DNA of 64,000 nt from Roseicyclus mahoneyensis (GCF_003148775.1 NZ_QGGW01000008.1:62001-126000); one strand, 5' to 3'; positions 9,921 through 21,807 are shown, counted from the stretch's first letter. Notes: generated by a model from the sequence alone, not told the origin. Numbers and translations are program-made.

Positions 9921-12881
9921 TTACCCTTCGATGGTCAGCGCGTCGTTCACGAGCGCGGTTTGTTGGGCCTTGTGCATACTGGCAAGCCCCGTGGCGGGCG
10001 AGGCGCTGGCCGCACGTCCGGCATAGCGGGGGCGGGTGTGTTTCGCACCGATCCGGGTCAGGACCCATTCGAGGTTCGGCTCGACAAAGGACCATCCGCC
10101 CTGGTTCTTGGGCTCTTCTTGGCACCATACGATTTCGGCACCCTTGAAGCGTTCCAACTCCTTCATCAGCGCCAGCGCGGGGAAGGGATAGAACTGTTCC
10201 AGCCTGAGCAGGTAAACATCGGTGATGCCGCGATTGTCGCGTTCTTCCAGAAGATCGTAATAGACCTTGCCCGAGCAGATCACGACGCGACGGATCTTGT
10301 CATCCGATGCCAGCACGGTGTCGGAATGGCCTTTTTCGGCGTCATCCCAAAGCACCCGGTGGAAGCTGGAGCCGGTGGTGAAATCCTCGGCATCCGAAAT
10401 CGCCAGCTTGTGACGCAGCAGTGATTTGGGCGTCATCAGCACCAGCGGCTTGCGGAAGCTGCGGTGGATCTGGCGGCGCAGGATGTGGAAGTAGTTGGCG
10501 GGCGTGGTGCAGTTGGCCACGATCCAGTTGTCCTCGGCGCACATCTGCAAGAAGCGTTCAAGACGTGCGGAGGAGTGTTCAGGCCCTTGCCCCTCGAAGC
10601 CGTGAGGGAGCAGCATGACAAGGCCCGACATGCGCAGCCATTTGCGTTCGCCCGACGAGATGAACTGGTCGAACATGATCTGCGCGCCATTGGCGAAATC
10701 GCCGAACTGCGCCTCCCACATCGTCAGGGCGTTGGGTTCGGCAAGGCTGTAGCCGTATTCGAAACCAAGGACGGCGTATTCAGAGAGCGCGCTGTCGATC
10801 ACCTCGTAGCGGCTTTGGCCTTCGCGGACATGGTTGAGCGGGTAGTAGCGGTCTTCGGAATCTTGCTCGACCAGCGCGGAATGGCGCTGGCTGAAGGTGC
10901 CGCGCGCGCTGTCCTGACCGGCCAGACGCACCGGGTAGCCTTCGGTCAGAAGGCTGCCAAAGGCCAGCGCCTCGGCGGTGGCCCAATCGAAGCCGTGGCC
11001 GGTCTTGAACATCTCGGCTTTGGTTTCCAGCAGGCGCGCGACCGTCTTGTGCAGGTTGAAGCCATCGGGCGCGGTGGACAGCGCGCGACCGACCTCGGCC
11101 ATGGTCTCGGGCCGAATCGCGGTCTCGCCGCGCTGGTATTCCTCGCCCTCGCGGTTGAGGTGCGACCAGCGGCCATCGAGCCAATCGGCCTTGTTGGGCT
11201 TGTAATCCTTGCCGGCCTCGAATTCCTCGTTCAGGCGGGCCTGAAACGCGGCTTTCGCATCCTCGATCTCACCTTCGGGGATCAGACCATCCTTGACCAG
11301 CCGTTCGGTATAAAGCTGCAGCGTGGTCTTTTGCGTTTTGATCTTCTTGTACATCACCGGGTTGGTGAAATTCGGCTCGTCGCCTTCGTTGTGGCCGAAG
11401 CGGCGGTAGCAGAAGATGTCGAGCACCACGTCCTTGCCGAATTTCTGCCGGAACTCGGTGGCGACGCGTGCGGCATGGACCACGGCCTCGGGGTCATCGC
11501 CGTTGACGTGGAAGATGGGCGCCTCGACCATCAGGGCGATGTCGGTCGGGTAGGGGCTCGACCGGCTGAAATGCGGCGCGGTGGTGAAGCCGATCTGGTT
11601 GTTCACCACGATGTGCATGGTGCCGCCGGTGCGGTGGCCCCGGATGCCCGAGAGCTGGAACCCTTCGGCGACGATGCCCTGACCGGCAAAGGCCGCATCG
11701 CCGTGCAGCAAGATCGCCATGACGCGGCGGCGTTCACTGTCGCCCATCTGGTCTTGCTTGGCGCGGACCTTGCCCAGAACAACGGGGTTCACCGCCTCGA
11801 GGTGGGAGGGGTTGGCCGTCAGCGACAGGTGCACGCGGTTGCCGTCGAATTCCCGGTCGCTGGATGCCCCGAGGTGGTATTTCACGTCGCCAGACCCGTC
11901 GACATCCTCGGGCTTGAAGCTGCCGCCCTGAAACTCGTTGAAGATCGCGCGGTAGGGCTTGCCCATCACATTGGCCAGAACCGACAGACGGCCGCGGTGG
12001 GGCATGCCGATGACGATTTCCTGCAGACCCAGCGCGCCGCCGCGCTTGATGATCTGTTCCATCGCGGGGATCAGCGCCTCGCCGCCGTCAAGGCCGAAAC
12101 GCTTGGTGCCCATGTATTTGACGTGCAGGAATTTTTCGAAACCCTCGGCCTCGACCAGCTTGTTCAGGATCGCCTTGCGGCCCTGCTTGGTGAACTGGAT
12201 TTCCTTGCCATAGCCCTCGATCCGCTCCTTGAGCCAGGCGGCCTGTTCGGGGTCGGAGATGTGCATGTATTGCAGCGCGAAGGTGCCGCAGTAGGTCCGC
12301 TTCACGATCTCGACGATCTGGCGCATGGAGGCCATCTGCAGACCCAGCACGTTGTCGATGAAGATCGGGCGATCCATGTCGGCCTCGGTGAAGCCGTAGG
12401 ATTTGGGATCAAGTTCGGGGTGTGGCGTGGTTTCGCGCATGCCCAGCGGGTCGAGATCGGCAACCAGATGCCCGCGGATGCGGTAGGCGCGGATGATCAT
12501 CAACGCGCGGATACTGTCGAGCACGGCGCGCTGGATCTGCGCGTCGGTGACTTCCACGCTTTTTTCTTGCGCCTTGGCCTTGATCTTGTCGCCCGCACCC
12601 TTGATCTCGGCGGCGGCCTGGGGCCATTCGCCGGTCAGCGCGTTGGTCAGGTCATCCGAGGGCGTGGGCGGCCAATCGCGGCGCGCCCAGCTTGGCCCTT
12701 GCGCCTCGGCCTGTGCGTCCTGCGCGCTGTCACCAAGGGCCGCGAAAAACGCGCGCCACGCCTCGTCGACCGCGTTCGGGTCGCGGGCGTATTGGGCATA
12801 GAGCTGTTCCAGATAGGCCGCGTTGTGGCCTTGCATGAAGCTGGAGGCGTGGAACTGGTCGTTCGGGCTCTGGTCGGTCAT
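9921..12881 (-). CDS. sucA: 2-oxoglutarate dehydrogenase E1 component
   Basis: A 986-residue thiamine-diphosphate enzyme that decarboxylates 2-oxoglutarate and succinylates E2 lipoate. The N-terminus has the E2-binding-like segment [20 protein letters not shown]. The ThDP region reads [20 protein letters not shown] followed by NNQIGFTT. The C-terminal transketolase-like half has [21 protein letters not shown] chose the ATG at 12881 (MTDQSPND), which has AAGGTG upstream, over the longer frame from 12914. It follows the sulfotransferase gene by 35 bases. Confidence 0.97.
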   Translation of the reverse strand: MTDQSPNDQFHASSFMQGHNAAYLEQLYAQYARDPNAVDEAWRAFFAALGDSAQDAQAEAQGPSWARRDWPPTPSDDLTNALTGEWPQAAAEIKGAGDKIKAKAQEKSVEVTDAQIQRAVLDSIRALMIIRAYRIRGHLVADLDPLGMRETTPHPELDPKSYGFTEADMDRPIFIDNVLGLQMASMRQIVEIVKRTYCGTFALQYMHISDPEQAAWLKERIEGYGKEIQFTKQGRKAILNKLVEAEGFEKFLHVKYMGTKRFGLDGGEALIPAMEQIIKRGGALGLQEIVIGMPHRGRLSVLANVMGKPYRAIFNEFQGGSFKPEDVDGSGDVKYHLGASSDREFDGNRVHLSLTANPSHLEAVNPVVLGKVRAKQDQMGDSERRRVMAILLHGDAAFAGQGIVAEGFQLSGIRGHRTGGTMHIVVNNQIGFTTAPHFSRSSPYPTDIALMVEAPIFHVNGDDPEAVVHAARVATEFRQKFGKDVVLDIFCYRRFGHNEGDEPNFTNPVMYKKIKTQKTTLQLYTERLVKDGLIPEGEIEDAKAAFQARLNEEFEAGKDYKPNKADWLDGRWSHLNREGEEYQRGETAIRPETMAEVGRALSTAPDGFNLHKTVARLLETKAEMFKTGHGFDWATAEALAFGSLLTEGYPVRLAGQDSARGTFSQRHSALVEQDSEDRYYPLNHVREGQSRYEVIDSALSEYAVLGFEYGYSLAEPNALTMWEAQFGDFANGAQIMFDQFISSGERKWLRMSGLVMLLPHGFEGQGPEHSSARLERFLQMCAEDNWIVANCTTPANYFHILRRQIHRSFRKPLVLMTPKSLLRHKLAISDAEDFTTGSSFHRVLWDDAEKGHSDTVLASDDKIRRVVICSGKVYYDLLEERDNRGITDVYLLRLEQFYPFPALALMKELERFKGAEIVWCQEEPKNQGGWSFVEPNLEWVLTRIGAKHTRPRYAGRAASASPATGLASMHKAQQTALVNDALTIEG

Positions 12882-12916
12882 GGCTGCACCTTTTTCAGCA
12901 GGTGTGATACCCACTT

Positions 12917-13603
12917 CTACTGTGGTTCGTTGGCATAGTCACAGTTATCGAAAACCCACTTATGGCGCTCAACAACCATTTTTACTGAGTCTTCATCGTA
13001 GTAGTCCCGCACTTCATATCGTCGGGTTGCAGCCATGCTCTTTGTATGAGGCAGGCTATCTACTGCAATGTCTACGCCAAGTTGCGCACCTAGCGATTTC
13101 AGATCGTCGCGCAAATTTTCAAATCGAACAATAAAGTCTACACACAACTTGCCGTCGATTGTGACAATACTTTCGTCGGCGTCCCAACGTCCACTTACAA
13201 TCCACGTCTGAAAGTTTTTTCGAATACCATCAAAGTCGCCCCCCAAGAAAGGTGCGTTCCGATGACCATAGTGAAACATGGAAACCATGCGGTCAAATGG
13301 GTTGCGCACCGTAGTAATCTTGGTGGATTGCCGCCACTTGATCATGCCAACAAGCTGCTGGACCATCGCCGCCGGTTTATGATTGTGCCAAAGTCCATAA
13401 ATTTTGGATAGCTCATCTGGCAATTGCGCACCTTTAAGTCGTGAGCCGATAATGCCTCGATCTGACACGATAACGTCCACTTTCTCTAAAACCGCATGCC
13501 CTTCTGGTGCGCAGAAGGGTTCGAGTAGCATCTCAACGGATGTGCCTGCGGTTTTCTTCGTCTTTAGGAAAATGAATTTTGGGTCATTGCAAACCAAAAC
13601 CAT
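12917..13603 (-). CDS. Sulfotransferase family protein, low-GC insertion
   Basis: A 228-residue protein resembling the sulfotransferase 2 fold. The 5'-phosphosulfate loop is FLKTKKTAGTSVE near the N-terminus, and a 3'-phosphate-binding-like TTVRNPFDRMVSMFHYG follows mid-protein. Its acceptor is unknown. Base composition is clearly AT-richer than all neighbours, with many A/T third positions, which suggests horizontal acquisition. It sits between sucD and sucA, normally adjacent in related genomes. I start at ATG 13603 with AAGGA upstream; a GTG at 13627 adds 8 residues. Confidence 0.8.
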   Translation of the reverse strand: MVLVCNDPKFIFLKTKKTAGTSVEMLLEPFCAPEGHAVLEKVDVIVSDRGIIGSRLKGAQLPDELSKIYGLWHNHKPAAMVQQLVGMIKWRQSTKITTVRNPFDRMVSMFHYGHRNAPFLGGDFDGIRKNFQTWIVSGRWDADESIVTIDGKLCVDFIVRFENLRDDLKSLGAQLGVDIAVDSLPHTKSMAATRRYEVRDYYDEDSVKMVVERHKWVFDNCDYANEPQ

Positions 13604-13810
13604 GACTAAATTTCCTTTTTCAGACACCAGGTCGGGCAGTTCTTTCGCTTGTTAGGCGAAGGTTTCTTGATGTCGCGTGCGGTGTGGCATCGAATGACGC
13701 TCGAAGCGTATAACCGCCATTTGGAGCTTGGATTGGCCAATTGTGCACCTGACTTGGGTTGAGCGCCCGGACGGGATCACTTGCCGCCCGGGGATGTGTG
13801 GGTTCTCTTG

Positions 13811-14692
13811 TCAGCCGATCGCCTTCAGCACGGCCTCGCCAAGGCCTGCGGGGCTGTCGGCCACCACGATGCCTGCGACTTTCATCGCCTCGATCTTGCT
13901 TTCCGCATCACCCTTGCCGCCGGCGACGATGGCGCCAGCATGGCCCATGCGGCGGCCCGGAGGGGCGGTCCGGCCGGCGATGAAGCCGGCGGTGGGCTTC
14001 CAGCGGCCGCGCTTTTTCTCGTCGGCGAGGAATTGGGCGGCTTCTTCTTCGGCCGATCCGCCGATTTCGCCGATCATGATGATCGAATGGGTCTCGGGGT
14101 CGGCCAGGAACATTTCCAGCACGTCGAGATGTTCGGTGCCCTTGATCGGGTCGCCGCCGATGCCCACGGCGGAGGATTGGCCGAGGCCCACGTCGGAGGT
14201 CTGTTTCACAGCCTCATAGGTCAGCGTTCCCGAGCGGGACACAACGCCCACCGACCCGCGCCGGAAGATGGAGCCGGGCATGATGCCGATCTTGCAGGCA
14301 TCGGGCGTCATAACGCCGGGGCAGTTGGGCCCGATGAGCCGCGATTTCGACCCTTCCAGCGCGCGCTTGACCTTCATCATGTCGAGCACCGGGATGCCTT
14401 CGGTGATGCACACGATCAGTTCCATCTCGGCGTCGATCGCCTCGAGGATGCTGTCGGCGGCGAAGGGCGGGGGCACGTAGATCGCGGTGGCGTTGGCGTG
14501 GGTCGCATGCTTGGCCTCATGGACCGAATCGAACACCGGCAGGTTCAGGTGGGTCGAGCCGCCCTTTCCGGGCGTCACGCCGCCGACCATCTTGGTGCCA
14601 TAGGCGATGGCCTGTTCCGAATGGAACGTGCCCTGTGAGCCGGTGAAGCCTTGGCAGATCACCTTGGTGTTTTCGTCGACGAGGACAGCCAT
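13811..14692 (-). CDS. sucD: Succinate-CoA ligase, alpha subunit
   Basis: A 293-residue subunit that binds CoA and carries the phosphohistidine of succinyl-CoA synthetase, coupling succinyl-CoA to ATP or GTP formation. Features are the N-terminal [14 protein letters not shown], the CoA-binding Rossmann region, [10 protein letters not shown], and the active-site histidine in [17 protein letters not shown] near the C-terminus. The ATG at 14692 has an AAGGAG 9 bases upstream. The longer frame from 14737 would run into the preceding small gene. Confidence 0.97.
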   Translation of the reverse strand: MAVLVDENTKVICQGFTGSQGTFHSEQAIAYGTKMVGGVTPGKGGSTHLNLPVFDSVHEAKHATHANATAIYVPPPFAADSILEAIDAEMELIVCITEGIPVLDMMKVKRALEGSKSRLIGPNCPGVMTPDACKIGIMPGSIFRRGSVGVVSRSGTLTYEAVKQTSDVGLGQSSAVGIGGDPIKGTEHLDVLEMFLADPETHSIIMIGEIGGSAEEEAAQFLADEKKRGRWKPTAGFIAGRTAPPGRRMGHAGAIVAGGKGDAESKIEAMKVAGIVVADSPAGLGEAVLKAIG

Positions 14693-14703
14693 CGTCTTTC
14701 TCC

Positions 14704-14970
14704 TTAAATCTTGTGCGGGTCGGAGGGCGAAGGCCACTCCGGACTGGGGGATATGGCCGCGCCCGTCCCGATGGGGGTGGGCGCGCTGTTTGGCCGGGCC
14801 TGTGCCAGATGCGTGATCATCGCCAGCACGAACAGGCCCGCGCCCAGAAGGTGAAGCGCCGACCAGATCGCGCGCCGCCTGCCGATGCCGGCGGCCGGGC
14901 GGGCCAGCGCGTGCTGGCCTGCTGCCGTCGCTGTCGTGAACAGGGTGGCGGGGATCGGGTTCAGGCGCAT
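14704..14970 (-). CDS. Small single-pass membrane protein between sucC and sucD
   Basis: An 88-residue open frame that starts 16 bases after the sucC stop and ends so that its TAA merges with the sucD ribosome-binding site. It has one clear hydrophobic helix ([20 protein letters not shown], about residues 37-56) with an Arg-rich N-terminal side and a Pro/Ser-rich C-terminal tail. The tight packing supports a real gene. I recognise no family. The upstream ribosome-binding site is weak. Confidence 0.55.
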   Translation of the reverse strand: MRLNPIPATLFTTATAAGQHALARPAAGIGRRRAIWSALHLLGAGLFVLAMITHLAQARPNSAPTPIGTGAAISPSPEWPSPSDPHKI

Positions 14971-14986
14971 CGCGGGGGTTCCCGGT

Positions 14987-16180
14987 TCAGCCCTTGACCG
15001 CTTTCACGATCTTTTCCGCCGCGTCCGACAGGTTGTCGGCGGCGATGACGTTGAGGCCGGAGGCGTTGATGATCTCCTTGCCCTTCTCGACGTTGGTGCC
15101 CTCGAGGCGGACTACAAGCGGGACTTGAAGGCCGACTTCCTTGACGGCGGCCACCACGCCCTCGGCGATGATGTCGCAGCGCATGATGCCGCCGAAGATG
15201 TTCACCAAGATGCCCTTCACGTTGGGGTCGGAGGTGATGATCTTGAAGGCTTCGGTCACCTTTTCGCGGGTGGCCGAGCCGCCCACGTCGAGGAAGTTGG
15301 CGGGTTCCGAGCCATAGAGCTTGATGATGTCCATCGTCGCCATGGCAAGGCCCGCGCCGTTGACCATGCAACCGATCTGACCGTCGAGCGCGATGTAGTT
15401 GAGGTCATACTTGGAGGCCGCCAGTTCCTTGGGGTCTTCCTCGGTCTCGTCGCGCAGGGCTGCGATATCGGCATGGCGGTAGACCGCGTTGCCGTCGAAA
15501 CCGACCTTCGCGTCGAGCACCTTGAGGCTGCCCTCGTCGGTGACGATCAGCGGGTTGATCTCCAGCATCTCCATGTCTTTTTCGGTGAAGGCCTTGTAGA
15601 GCAGGCCCATCAGGGACACGCATTCCTTGACTTGCTTGCCGGTGAGGCCCAGCGAAAAGGCGACGCGGCGGCCATGGAAAGACTGGTAGCCGGTGGCCGG
15701 ATCGACCGAGAAGGACAGGATCTTTTCGGGCGTGTGGGCCGCGACCTCTTCGATGTCCATGCCGCCCTCGGTGGAGCAGACAAAGGAGATGCGGCTGGTC
15801 TGGCGATCCACCAGAAGGGCCAGATACATCTCGCGCTCGATGCCCGAGCCGTCTTCGATGTAGATGCGGTTGACCTGCTTGCCGGCGGGGCCGGTCTGGT
15901 GGGTGACGAGGGTGCGGCCGAGCATGCGCTTGGCTTCCTCGGCGGCTTCCTCGACGGATTTCGTCAGGCGCACACCGCCCTTTTCGCCGGCGTCGGCTTC
16001 CTTGAACTTGCCCTTGCCGCGGCCGCCGGCATGGATCTGAGCCTTGACCACCCAGAGCGGGCCGTCCATTTCGCCTGCCGCCGTCTTGGCTTCTTCGGCC
16101 CGCATGACAACGCGGCCATCGCTGACCGGTGCGCCGTATTGGCGAAGCAGCGCCTTCGCCTGGTATTCATGAATGTTCAC
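14987..16180 (-). CDS. sucC: Succinate-CoA ligase, beta subunit
   Basis: A 397-residue nucleotide- and succinate-binding subunit. The conserved start [20 protein letters not shown] fixes the GTG at 16180 as initiation codon; the frame is open for another 60 codons but these have no family match and cover the operator region. The ATP-grasp segment includes [20 protein letters not shown], and later [12 protein letters not shown] and FGGIMRCD. It is the first suc gene after the paired palindromes at 16291-16321. Confidence 0.97.
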   Translation of the reverse strand: MNIHEYQAKALLRQYGAPVSDGRVVMRAEEAKTAAGEMDGPLWVVKAQIHAGGRGKGKFKEADAGEKGGVRLTKSVEEAAEEAKRMLGRTLVTHQTGPAGKQVNRIYIEDGSGIEREMYLALLVDRQTSRISFVCSTEGGMDIEEVAAHTPEKILSFSVDPATGYQSFHGRRVAFSLGLTGKQVKECVSLMGLLYKAFTEKDMEMLEINPLIVTDEGSLKVLDAKVGFDGNAVYRHADIAALRDETEEDPKELAASKYDLNYIALDGQIGCMVNGAGLAMATMDIIKLYGSEPANFLDVGGSATREKVTEAFKIITSDPNVKGILVNIFGGIMRCDIIAEGVVAAVKEVGLQVPLVVRLEGTNVEKGKEIINASGLNVIAADNLSDAAEKIVKAVKG

Positions 16181-16290
16181 GAAACTGTCCCGTCGTTGGT
16201 GGAGTTTGGTCAGGGCATAAGCACAACCGACGCGGGCAATAAACCGGCTTTGTGCCGCAGGAGCAGGGTTTTCGGGAAAAAAGCGACATT

Positions 16291-16321
16291 TGTGATCACA
16301 GGCTGAAAACGTGTGATCACA
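16291..16321. promoter_or_regulatory. Paired TGTGATCACA operator upstream of sucC
   Basis: Two perfect 10-bp palindromes TGTGATCACA, at 16291-16300 and 16312-16321, lie 21 bp apart centre to centre (two helical turns), 111-141 bases before the sucC start. The same pair with the same spacing lies upstream of sdhC (23647-23677), in the same orientation relative to the gene, with partly matching spacer (TTTCA). This strongly suggests one transcription factor. A weak -10-like TATGCC (minus strand, 16219-16214) would put the sites in an activator-type upstream position. Confidence 0.8.
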
Positions 16322-16363
16322 AGCTGCCGATGTTAGTGGTATGCAATCGTATCCCGGCACGAC

Positions 16364-17608
16364 TCAGGTGGGTTTCGTCCCGGTCGCACGGGCCGCGATC
16401 TGCATCATGAGGCGTGTTGCAAGCGCCATGTCCTGCACCGACACGAATTCGAGCGGGCCGTGCACATTCTGCATGCCGGTGAACAGATTGGGGCAGGGCA
16501 CGCCCATTTCCGTCAGCCGCGAGCCATCGGTGCCGCCGCGGATCACGGCCTCGATCGGCTCATGTCCCAGATCGCGCAGCGCGTCGCGGGCAAGATCGAC
16601 GGGCGTCATGTCATCCTCCAGCCAGTAGCGCATGTTGCGGTATTGCGGCGTGATCTGCACGTCGATTTTCGCGCGCGGTTCGGTGGCGGCGATGGCGGCG
16701 CAGACCTGCCTGACCAGATCGCCCTTGGCGGCCAGCCCGTCACGTTCGAAATCGCGCAAGATCAGCCGCAGCACCATCTGGTCGGCGCTGCCCTTCATGT
16801 CGACGGCGTGGATGAAGCCTTCGCGGAGCGATGTGGTCTCGGGCGTCATGGTCGCCTGGGGGAGCGTTTCGACGATGCGGGAGGCGAGGTGGATGGCGTT
16901 CACCAGCTTGCCCGTCGCCTCGCCGGGATGGATCGAGACGCCGGTGATGGTGACGACCGCGAAATCGGCGCTGAAGGTCTCGTAGACGATCTCGCCCGCG
17001 TCGCCGCCGTCGAAGGTATAGGCGAAATCGACGCCCAGATCGGCGGGCAGGCGTTTATCGACGCCGCGCCCTATTTCTTCATCGGGGGTGAAGGCGATGC
17101 GGATCGTGGGGCGCGGCAGGTCGGGGTTTTCGATCAGGTGGCGGGCGGCGGTCATGACGATGGCGATGCCCGCCTTGTCATCAGCGCCCAGCAGCGTGAG
17201 GCCCGAGGCGGTCACGATATCCTCGCCGATCTTGGTGGCGAGGTATGGGAAATCCTCGGGGGTGAGCGTCAGGTCGGGGGCGTCCGGGAAAGTGATCGCG
17301 CCGCCGTTGTAGCCGCGGATGACGCGGGGTTTGACGCCGGTGGCGTTGAATTGCGGGGCGGTATCGACATGGGCGAGAAAGCCGATGGTGGGGCCGGGGC
17401 GGTTGCCGGGAATGGTGGCCAGCACCGTGCCATAGGGGGTTTTGGTCACATCCGCCGCGCCGATCTCTTGCAATTCCTGCACCATCAGGTCGAGCATCGC
17501 GTGCTGGATCGCGGTCGAAGGTTGGGCGGGGCTGTCCATGTCGGACTGGCTGTCGATGGCGGCGTAACGGGTAAGGCGGGTTTCCAGCTCATGGTCGAAA
17601 TCGCGCAT
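16364..17608 (-). CDS. pepT: Peptidase T (tripeptide aminopeptidase)
   Basis: A 414-residue cytosolic M20-family dizinc aminopeptidase that removes N-terminal residues from tripeptides. The first zinc ligand is in FLAHVDTAPQFN, the bridging Asp in LLGADDKAGIA, and the catalytic Glu pair in FTPDEEIGRGVD; FDGGDAGEIVYE and RGGTDGSRL follow. Length matches the family. It lies within the mdh-suc run on the same strand, but its function is unrelated to the TCA cycle. Confidence 0.95.
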   Translation of the reverse strand: MRDFDHELETRLTRYAAIDSQSDMDSPAQPSTAIQHAMLDLMVQELQEIGAADVTKTPYGTVLATIPGNRPGPTIGFLAHVDTAPQFNATGVKPRVIRGYNGGAITFPDAPDLTLTPEDFPYLATKIGEDIVTASGLTLLGADDKAGIAIVMTAARHLIENPDLPRPTIRIAFTPDEEIGRGVDKRLPADLGVDFAYTFDGGDAGEIVYETFSADFAVVTITGVSIHPGEATGKLVNAIHLASRIVETLPQATMTPETTSLREGFIHAVDMKGSADQMVLRLILRDFERDGLAAKGDLVRQVCAAIAATEPRAKIDVQITPQYRNMRYWLEDDMTPVDLARDALRDLGHEPIEAVIRGGTDGSRLTEMGVPCPNLFTGMQNVHGPLEFVSVQDMALATRLMMQIAARATGTKPT

Positions 17609-17670
17609 GTGGGGCTCCTGTCGAGGTTGGGGGGATCAGGGACGCGAGATCGCGGGATGTCAACGGGGGG

Positions 17671-17736
17671 CGGAAATCTGCAGATTTCCGTTTGGAAAAA
17701 CTGCAGTTTTTAGGAGCGTTTTCCTGCAGGAAAACG
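17671..17736. repeat. Three perfect CTGCAG-centred palindromes at 23-bp period
   Basis: CGGAAATCTGCAGATTTCCG (17671-17690), AAAAACTGCAGTTTTT (17696-17711) and CGTTTTCCTGCAGGAAAACG (17717-17736) are each perfect. All are centred on TGCA, with centres 17680.5, 17703.5 and 17726.5, exactly 23 bp apart. They fill the gap between the methyltransferase stop and pepT start. They could be terminator stems on the minus strand or a cooperative operator array. The arm sequences differ while centre and spacing are kept. Confidence 0.85.
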
Positions 17737-17740
17737 TATC

Positions 17741-18400
17741 TCACGCCCGGAACAGGACCTGTCCGCGCGGCAGGCGGTCAGGCTGGCGTTCCAGCGTCAG
17801 GCCCGCAGCATCGGCCATGCCCCGCAGCGCCGTCTCGGTCAGGTGCCACGGCGGCCGGTCGGGGTGGGTGACGACGCCATCGGGCTGGCGCAGGCTTTCG
17901 CCGGCGTGATCTTCGGGTGCCAGAAAGACGGTGAACAGCAAAACGCGGGGCTCGGGCCAGCGGCGGGCGATCCGGGCCAGTGCATGGGCGGTTTGTCCGG
18001 GGGGCAGGTGGGTGAAGAGGCCGAAGGCGATGAGGCAATCGACGCGGAGCGGCAGGTTTGGGAAGGCGAAATCGGCATCTTCGACCAGTCGATCCTCGGG
18101 CAGACGGTCGGGGTCCGGCAGTTCCATCTCGCGGCCGCGCAGCATGAGGGCGCGGCTGGCGTCGGTCGCCCAGTAATGACCGGGATCGAGGTAGGGGACG
18201 GCCTTACAGCCCAAGCGCAGCGATCCCGCGCCGATGTCGAGAAGCGTTTGGTTGGGCTGCAGGCCGTGGGCCTGCAAAAGCGCCATTTGCAGCCGCCCGG
18301 TTTCGTCCCAGCGGCCGCCGACGATATCGCGGTGACGGCCATCACGGAGCGCGCGGTCGTAGAAGCCGGACACGAGATAGGGAGAGGGCGCGCGCGTCAT
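17741..18400 (-). CDS. Class I SAM-dependent methyltransferase
   Basis: A 219-residue Rossmann methyltransferase. The SAM-binding motif I is TLLDIGAGSLRLGCKAVPYL at about residues 53-72, preceded by a conserved region (YDRALRDGRHRDIVGGRWDE). Acidic motif II follows near WATDAS, and FGLFTHLPP fits motif IV. The substrate is unknown. It follows mdh by 43 bases on the same strand, so it is probably co-transcribed, and it ends at the triple palindrome. Confidence 0.82.
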   Translation of the reverse strand: MTRAPSPYLVSGFYDRALRDGRHRDIVGGRWDETGRLQMALLQAHGLQPNQTLLDIGAGSLRLGCKAVPYLDPGHYWATDASRALMLRGREMELPDPDRLPEDRLVEDADFAFPNLPLRVDCLIAFGLFTHLPPGQTAHALARIARRWPEPRVLLFTVFLAPEDHAGESLRQPDGVVTHPDRPPWHLTETALRGMADAAGLTLERQPDRLPRGQVLFRA

Positions 18401-18443
18401 GGGGTGCGGCGGCCCCTCGGTCCGGGGGCCGCCGCGAGGTGCA

Positions 18444-20317
<1,874 letters not shown>

Positions 20318-20325
20318 ACCATGGT

Positions 20326-20658
20326 CTACATCGGTTCACCGGCGGGCAGGGCGGCGATGGCTTCGTAATGCTGCCCCGAGGCCATCAAGCAGGTGATCCC
20401 GTCGACCGAGGTGACAGTGATTGTCCAGCTTCCGGTCTCGGACGACGCGAACACCTCCACGATGCGGGTCTGACCTGCAAGGCCGACCGCGCGGACCTGT
20501 TCGCCGAACCGCGCGCGCAATTGGCCCACGATCTGGGCGCGCTGGCCGCAGATCATCGACCCCGCGCCCTGCGCATAGCCCGCCCCGGCCAGCGGGACGG
20601 TCGTGGTGGCAGTGGCCAGAAGGATCGTCATCGCCCGGAAACGCAGTTCCTGTGTCAT
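20326..20658 (-). CDS. Small secreted protein, function unknown
   Basis: A 110-residue protein with a Sec signal peptide (MTILLATATTTVPLAGAGYA, cleavage likely after AGYA, about residue 29). The mature part has two cysteines (ICGQ and ITCLM) that could form a disulfide, and a RARFGEQVRAVGL region. I recognise it as a short periplasmic hypothetical type common in Rhodobacteraceae. The start at 20658 has AAAGGCACCGGG upstream. It converges with tauE and diverges from mcl2. Confidence 0.75.
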   Translation of the reverse strand: MTQELRFRAMTILLATATTTVPLAGAGYAQGAGSMICGQRAQIVGQLRARFGEQVRAVGLAGQTRIVEVFASSETGSWTITVTSVDGITCLMASGQHYEAIAALPAGEPM

Positions 20659-20837
20659 CCCGGTGCCTTTCCCGGTTTGGGGCGCAGGGGGGCGTTCGCG
20701 GCCCCGCTGAGCCGGTCTCGAACATCGCGCCTGTCGGACGGGCGCCTCTGATCCACAGGCTGCCGTGGCGCGGTTAATATCGGATGAAGGATGCGCGGGT
20801 CGTTTTCTTGCGCCCAAGACCCCCGCGACGCAATTTT

Positions 20838-20877
20838 TTTGCTGCGACGCGGCGCAATGATCTTGCCATCGCGGCAA
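20838..20877. promoter_or_regulatory. TTGC/GCAA inverted repeats upstream of mcl2
   Basis: In the 273-base gap before mcl2, TTGCC-ATCGC-GGCAA (20863-20877) is a perfect inverted repeat. Just before it, TTGC (20838-20841) and GCAA (20853-20856) form a second, wider pair after a run of T. A regulator of the acetyl-CoA assimilation genes could bind here. The rest of the gap shows no gene. Confidence 0.35.
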
Positions 20878-20931
20878 AGCTGTGGTCCCTCAGGCGTCCA
20901 GACGCCCCCCGCACCTGCAAGGAGATGGCCC

Positions 20932-21807
20932 TTGGACACCCTCGAAATCCGCGCGCGACCCTACCGATCGGTCCTCTACATTCCCGCGTCCAAGGACCGG
21001 GCGATCGAAAAGGCCAAGGGCCTTGCCGCAGATGCGATCATCTTCGACCTCGAGGATGCGGTTGCCGTCGAGGAAAAGGCCCATGCGCGCGATCTGCTGA
21101 CCGCGCGGCTGACCGAGGGAGGATTCGGCAACAGGGCGTTGATGGTGCGGATCAATGGGCTCGACACGCCATGGGGCGAGGATGACCTGAGCGCCGTCAT
21201 GGCCATCGGCCCGCAGGCGATCTTGCTGCCCAAGGTCGGCTCGGTGACCGAGGTCGCGGCGCTGGCCGCGCGTCTGCACGGGGCGGCCGCGACACGGAAC
21301 ACGCAGATCTGGGCGATGATGGAGACGCCCATGGGCATCTTGAACGCGGCCGAGATCGCGCGCGCGCCGCGCATGACGGGCTTTGTGATGGGCACCAATG
21401 ATCTGGCCAAGGAACTGGGCTGCCGCACGCGGGGCGCGATGCACATGGCGTTGCAACACTGTCTGCTGGCGGCGCGGGCCGCGGGCATCCTCTGCATCGA
21501 CGGGGTCTACAACGCCTTTCGGGATGAGGAAGGGCTGGCGGTCGAATGTGCCGAGGGGCGCGATTTCGGCTTTGACGGCAAGACCCTGATCCACCCGTCT
21601 CAGATCGCCATCGCCAACACCGCTTTCGCCCCGAGCCAAGCCGAGATAGACCTTGCCCGCCGCCAGATCGCGGCATTCGAGGCGGCGACGGCCCAAGGTC
21701 AGGCGGTGGCGGTGGTCGACGGGCAGATCGTGGAAAATCTGCATGTCGACACGGCGCGTGCCACGCTGGCCAAGGCAGACGCCATAGCACGGCAGGAGGC
21801 TGCGTGA
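20932..21807 (+). CDS. mcl2: (3S)-malyl-CoA thioesterase, HpcH/HpaI citrate-lyase family
   Basis: A 291-residue enzyme of the citrate-lyase beta family. Motifs are RSVLYIPASKDRAIEKAKG, IIFDLEDAVAVEEKA (metal-binding Glu/Asp), LLPKVGSV, MMETPMGILNA and LIHPSQIAIAN. In Rhodobacter sphaeroides the paralogue Mcl2 hydrolyses (3S)-malyl-CoA to malate in the ethylmalonyl-CoA route and lies next to mdh and sdh, as here. The likely start is a TTG at 20932, seven bases after AAGGAG; no in-frame ATG fits. The stop overlaps nnrU by one base. Confidence 0.85.
   Translation: MDTLEIRARPYRSVLYIPASKDRAIEKAKGLAADAIIFDLEDAVAVEEKAHARDLLTARLTEGGFGNRALMVRINGLDTPWGEDDLSAVMAIGPQAILLPKVGSVTEVAALAARLHGAAATRNTQIWAMMETPMGILNAAEIARAPRMTGFVMGTNDLAKELGCRTRGAMHMALQHCLLAARAAGILCIDGVYNAFRDEEGLAVECAEGRDFGFDGKTLIHPSQIAIANTAFAPSQAEIDLARRQIAAFEAATAQGQAVAVVDGQIVENLHVDTARATLAKADAIARQEAA

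Noticed and set aside
10464-12938. 824-codon open frame on the plus strand opposite sucA
   Set aside because: It is antisense to a clear sucA with all motifs; the high-GC third-position bias keeps the complementary frame free of stops.
16291-16321. TGTGATCACA palindromes read as CRP/FNR sites
   Set aside because: CRP needs six bases between TGTGA and TCACA and FNR needs TTGAT-N4-ATCAA; here the half-sites abut, so another regulator is more likely.
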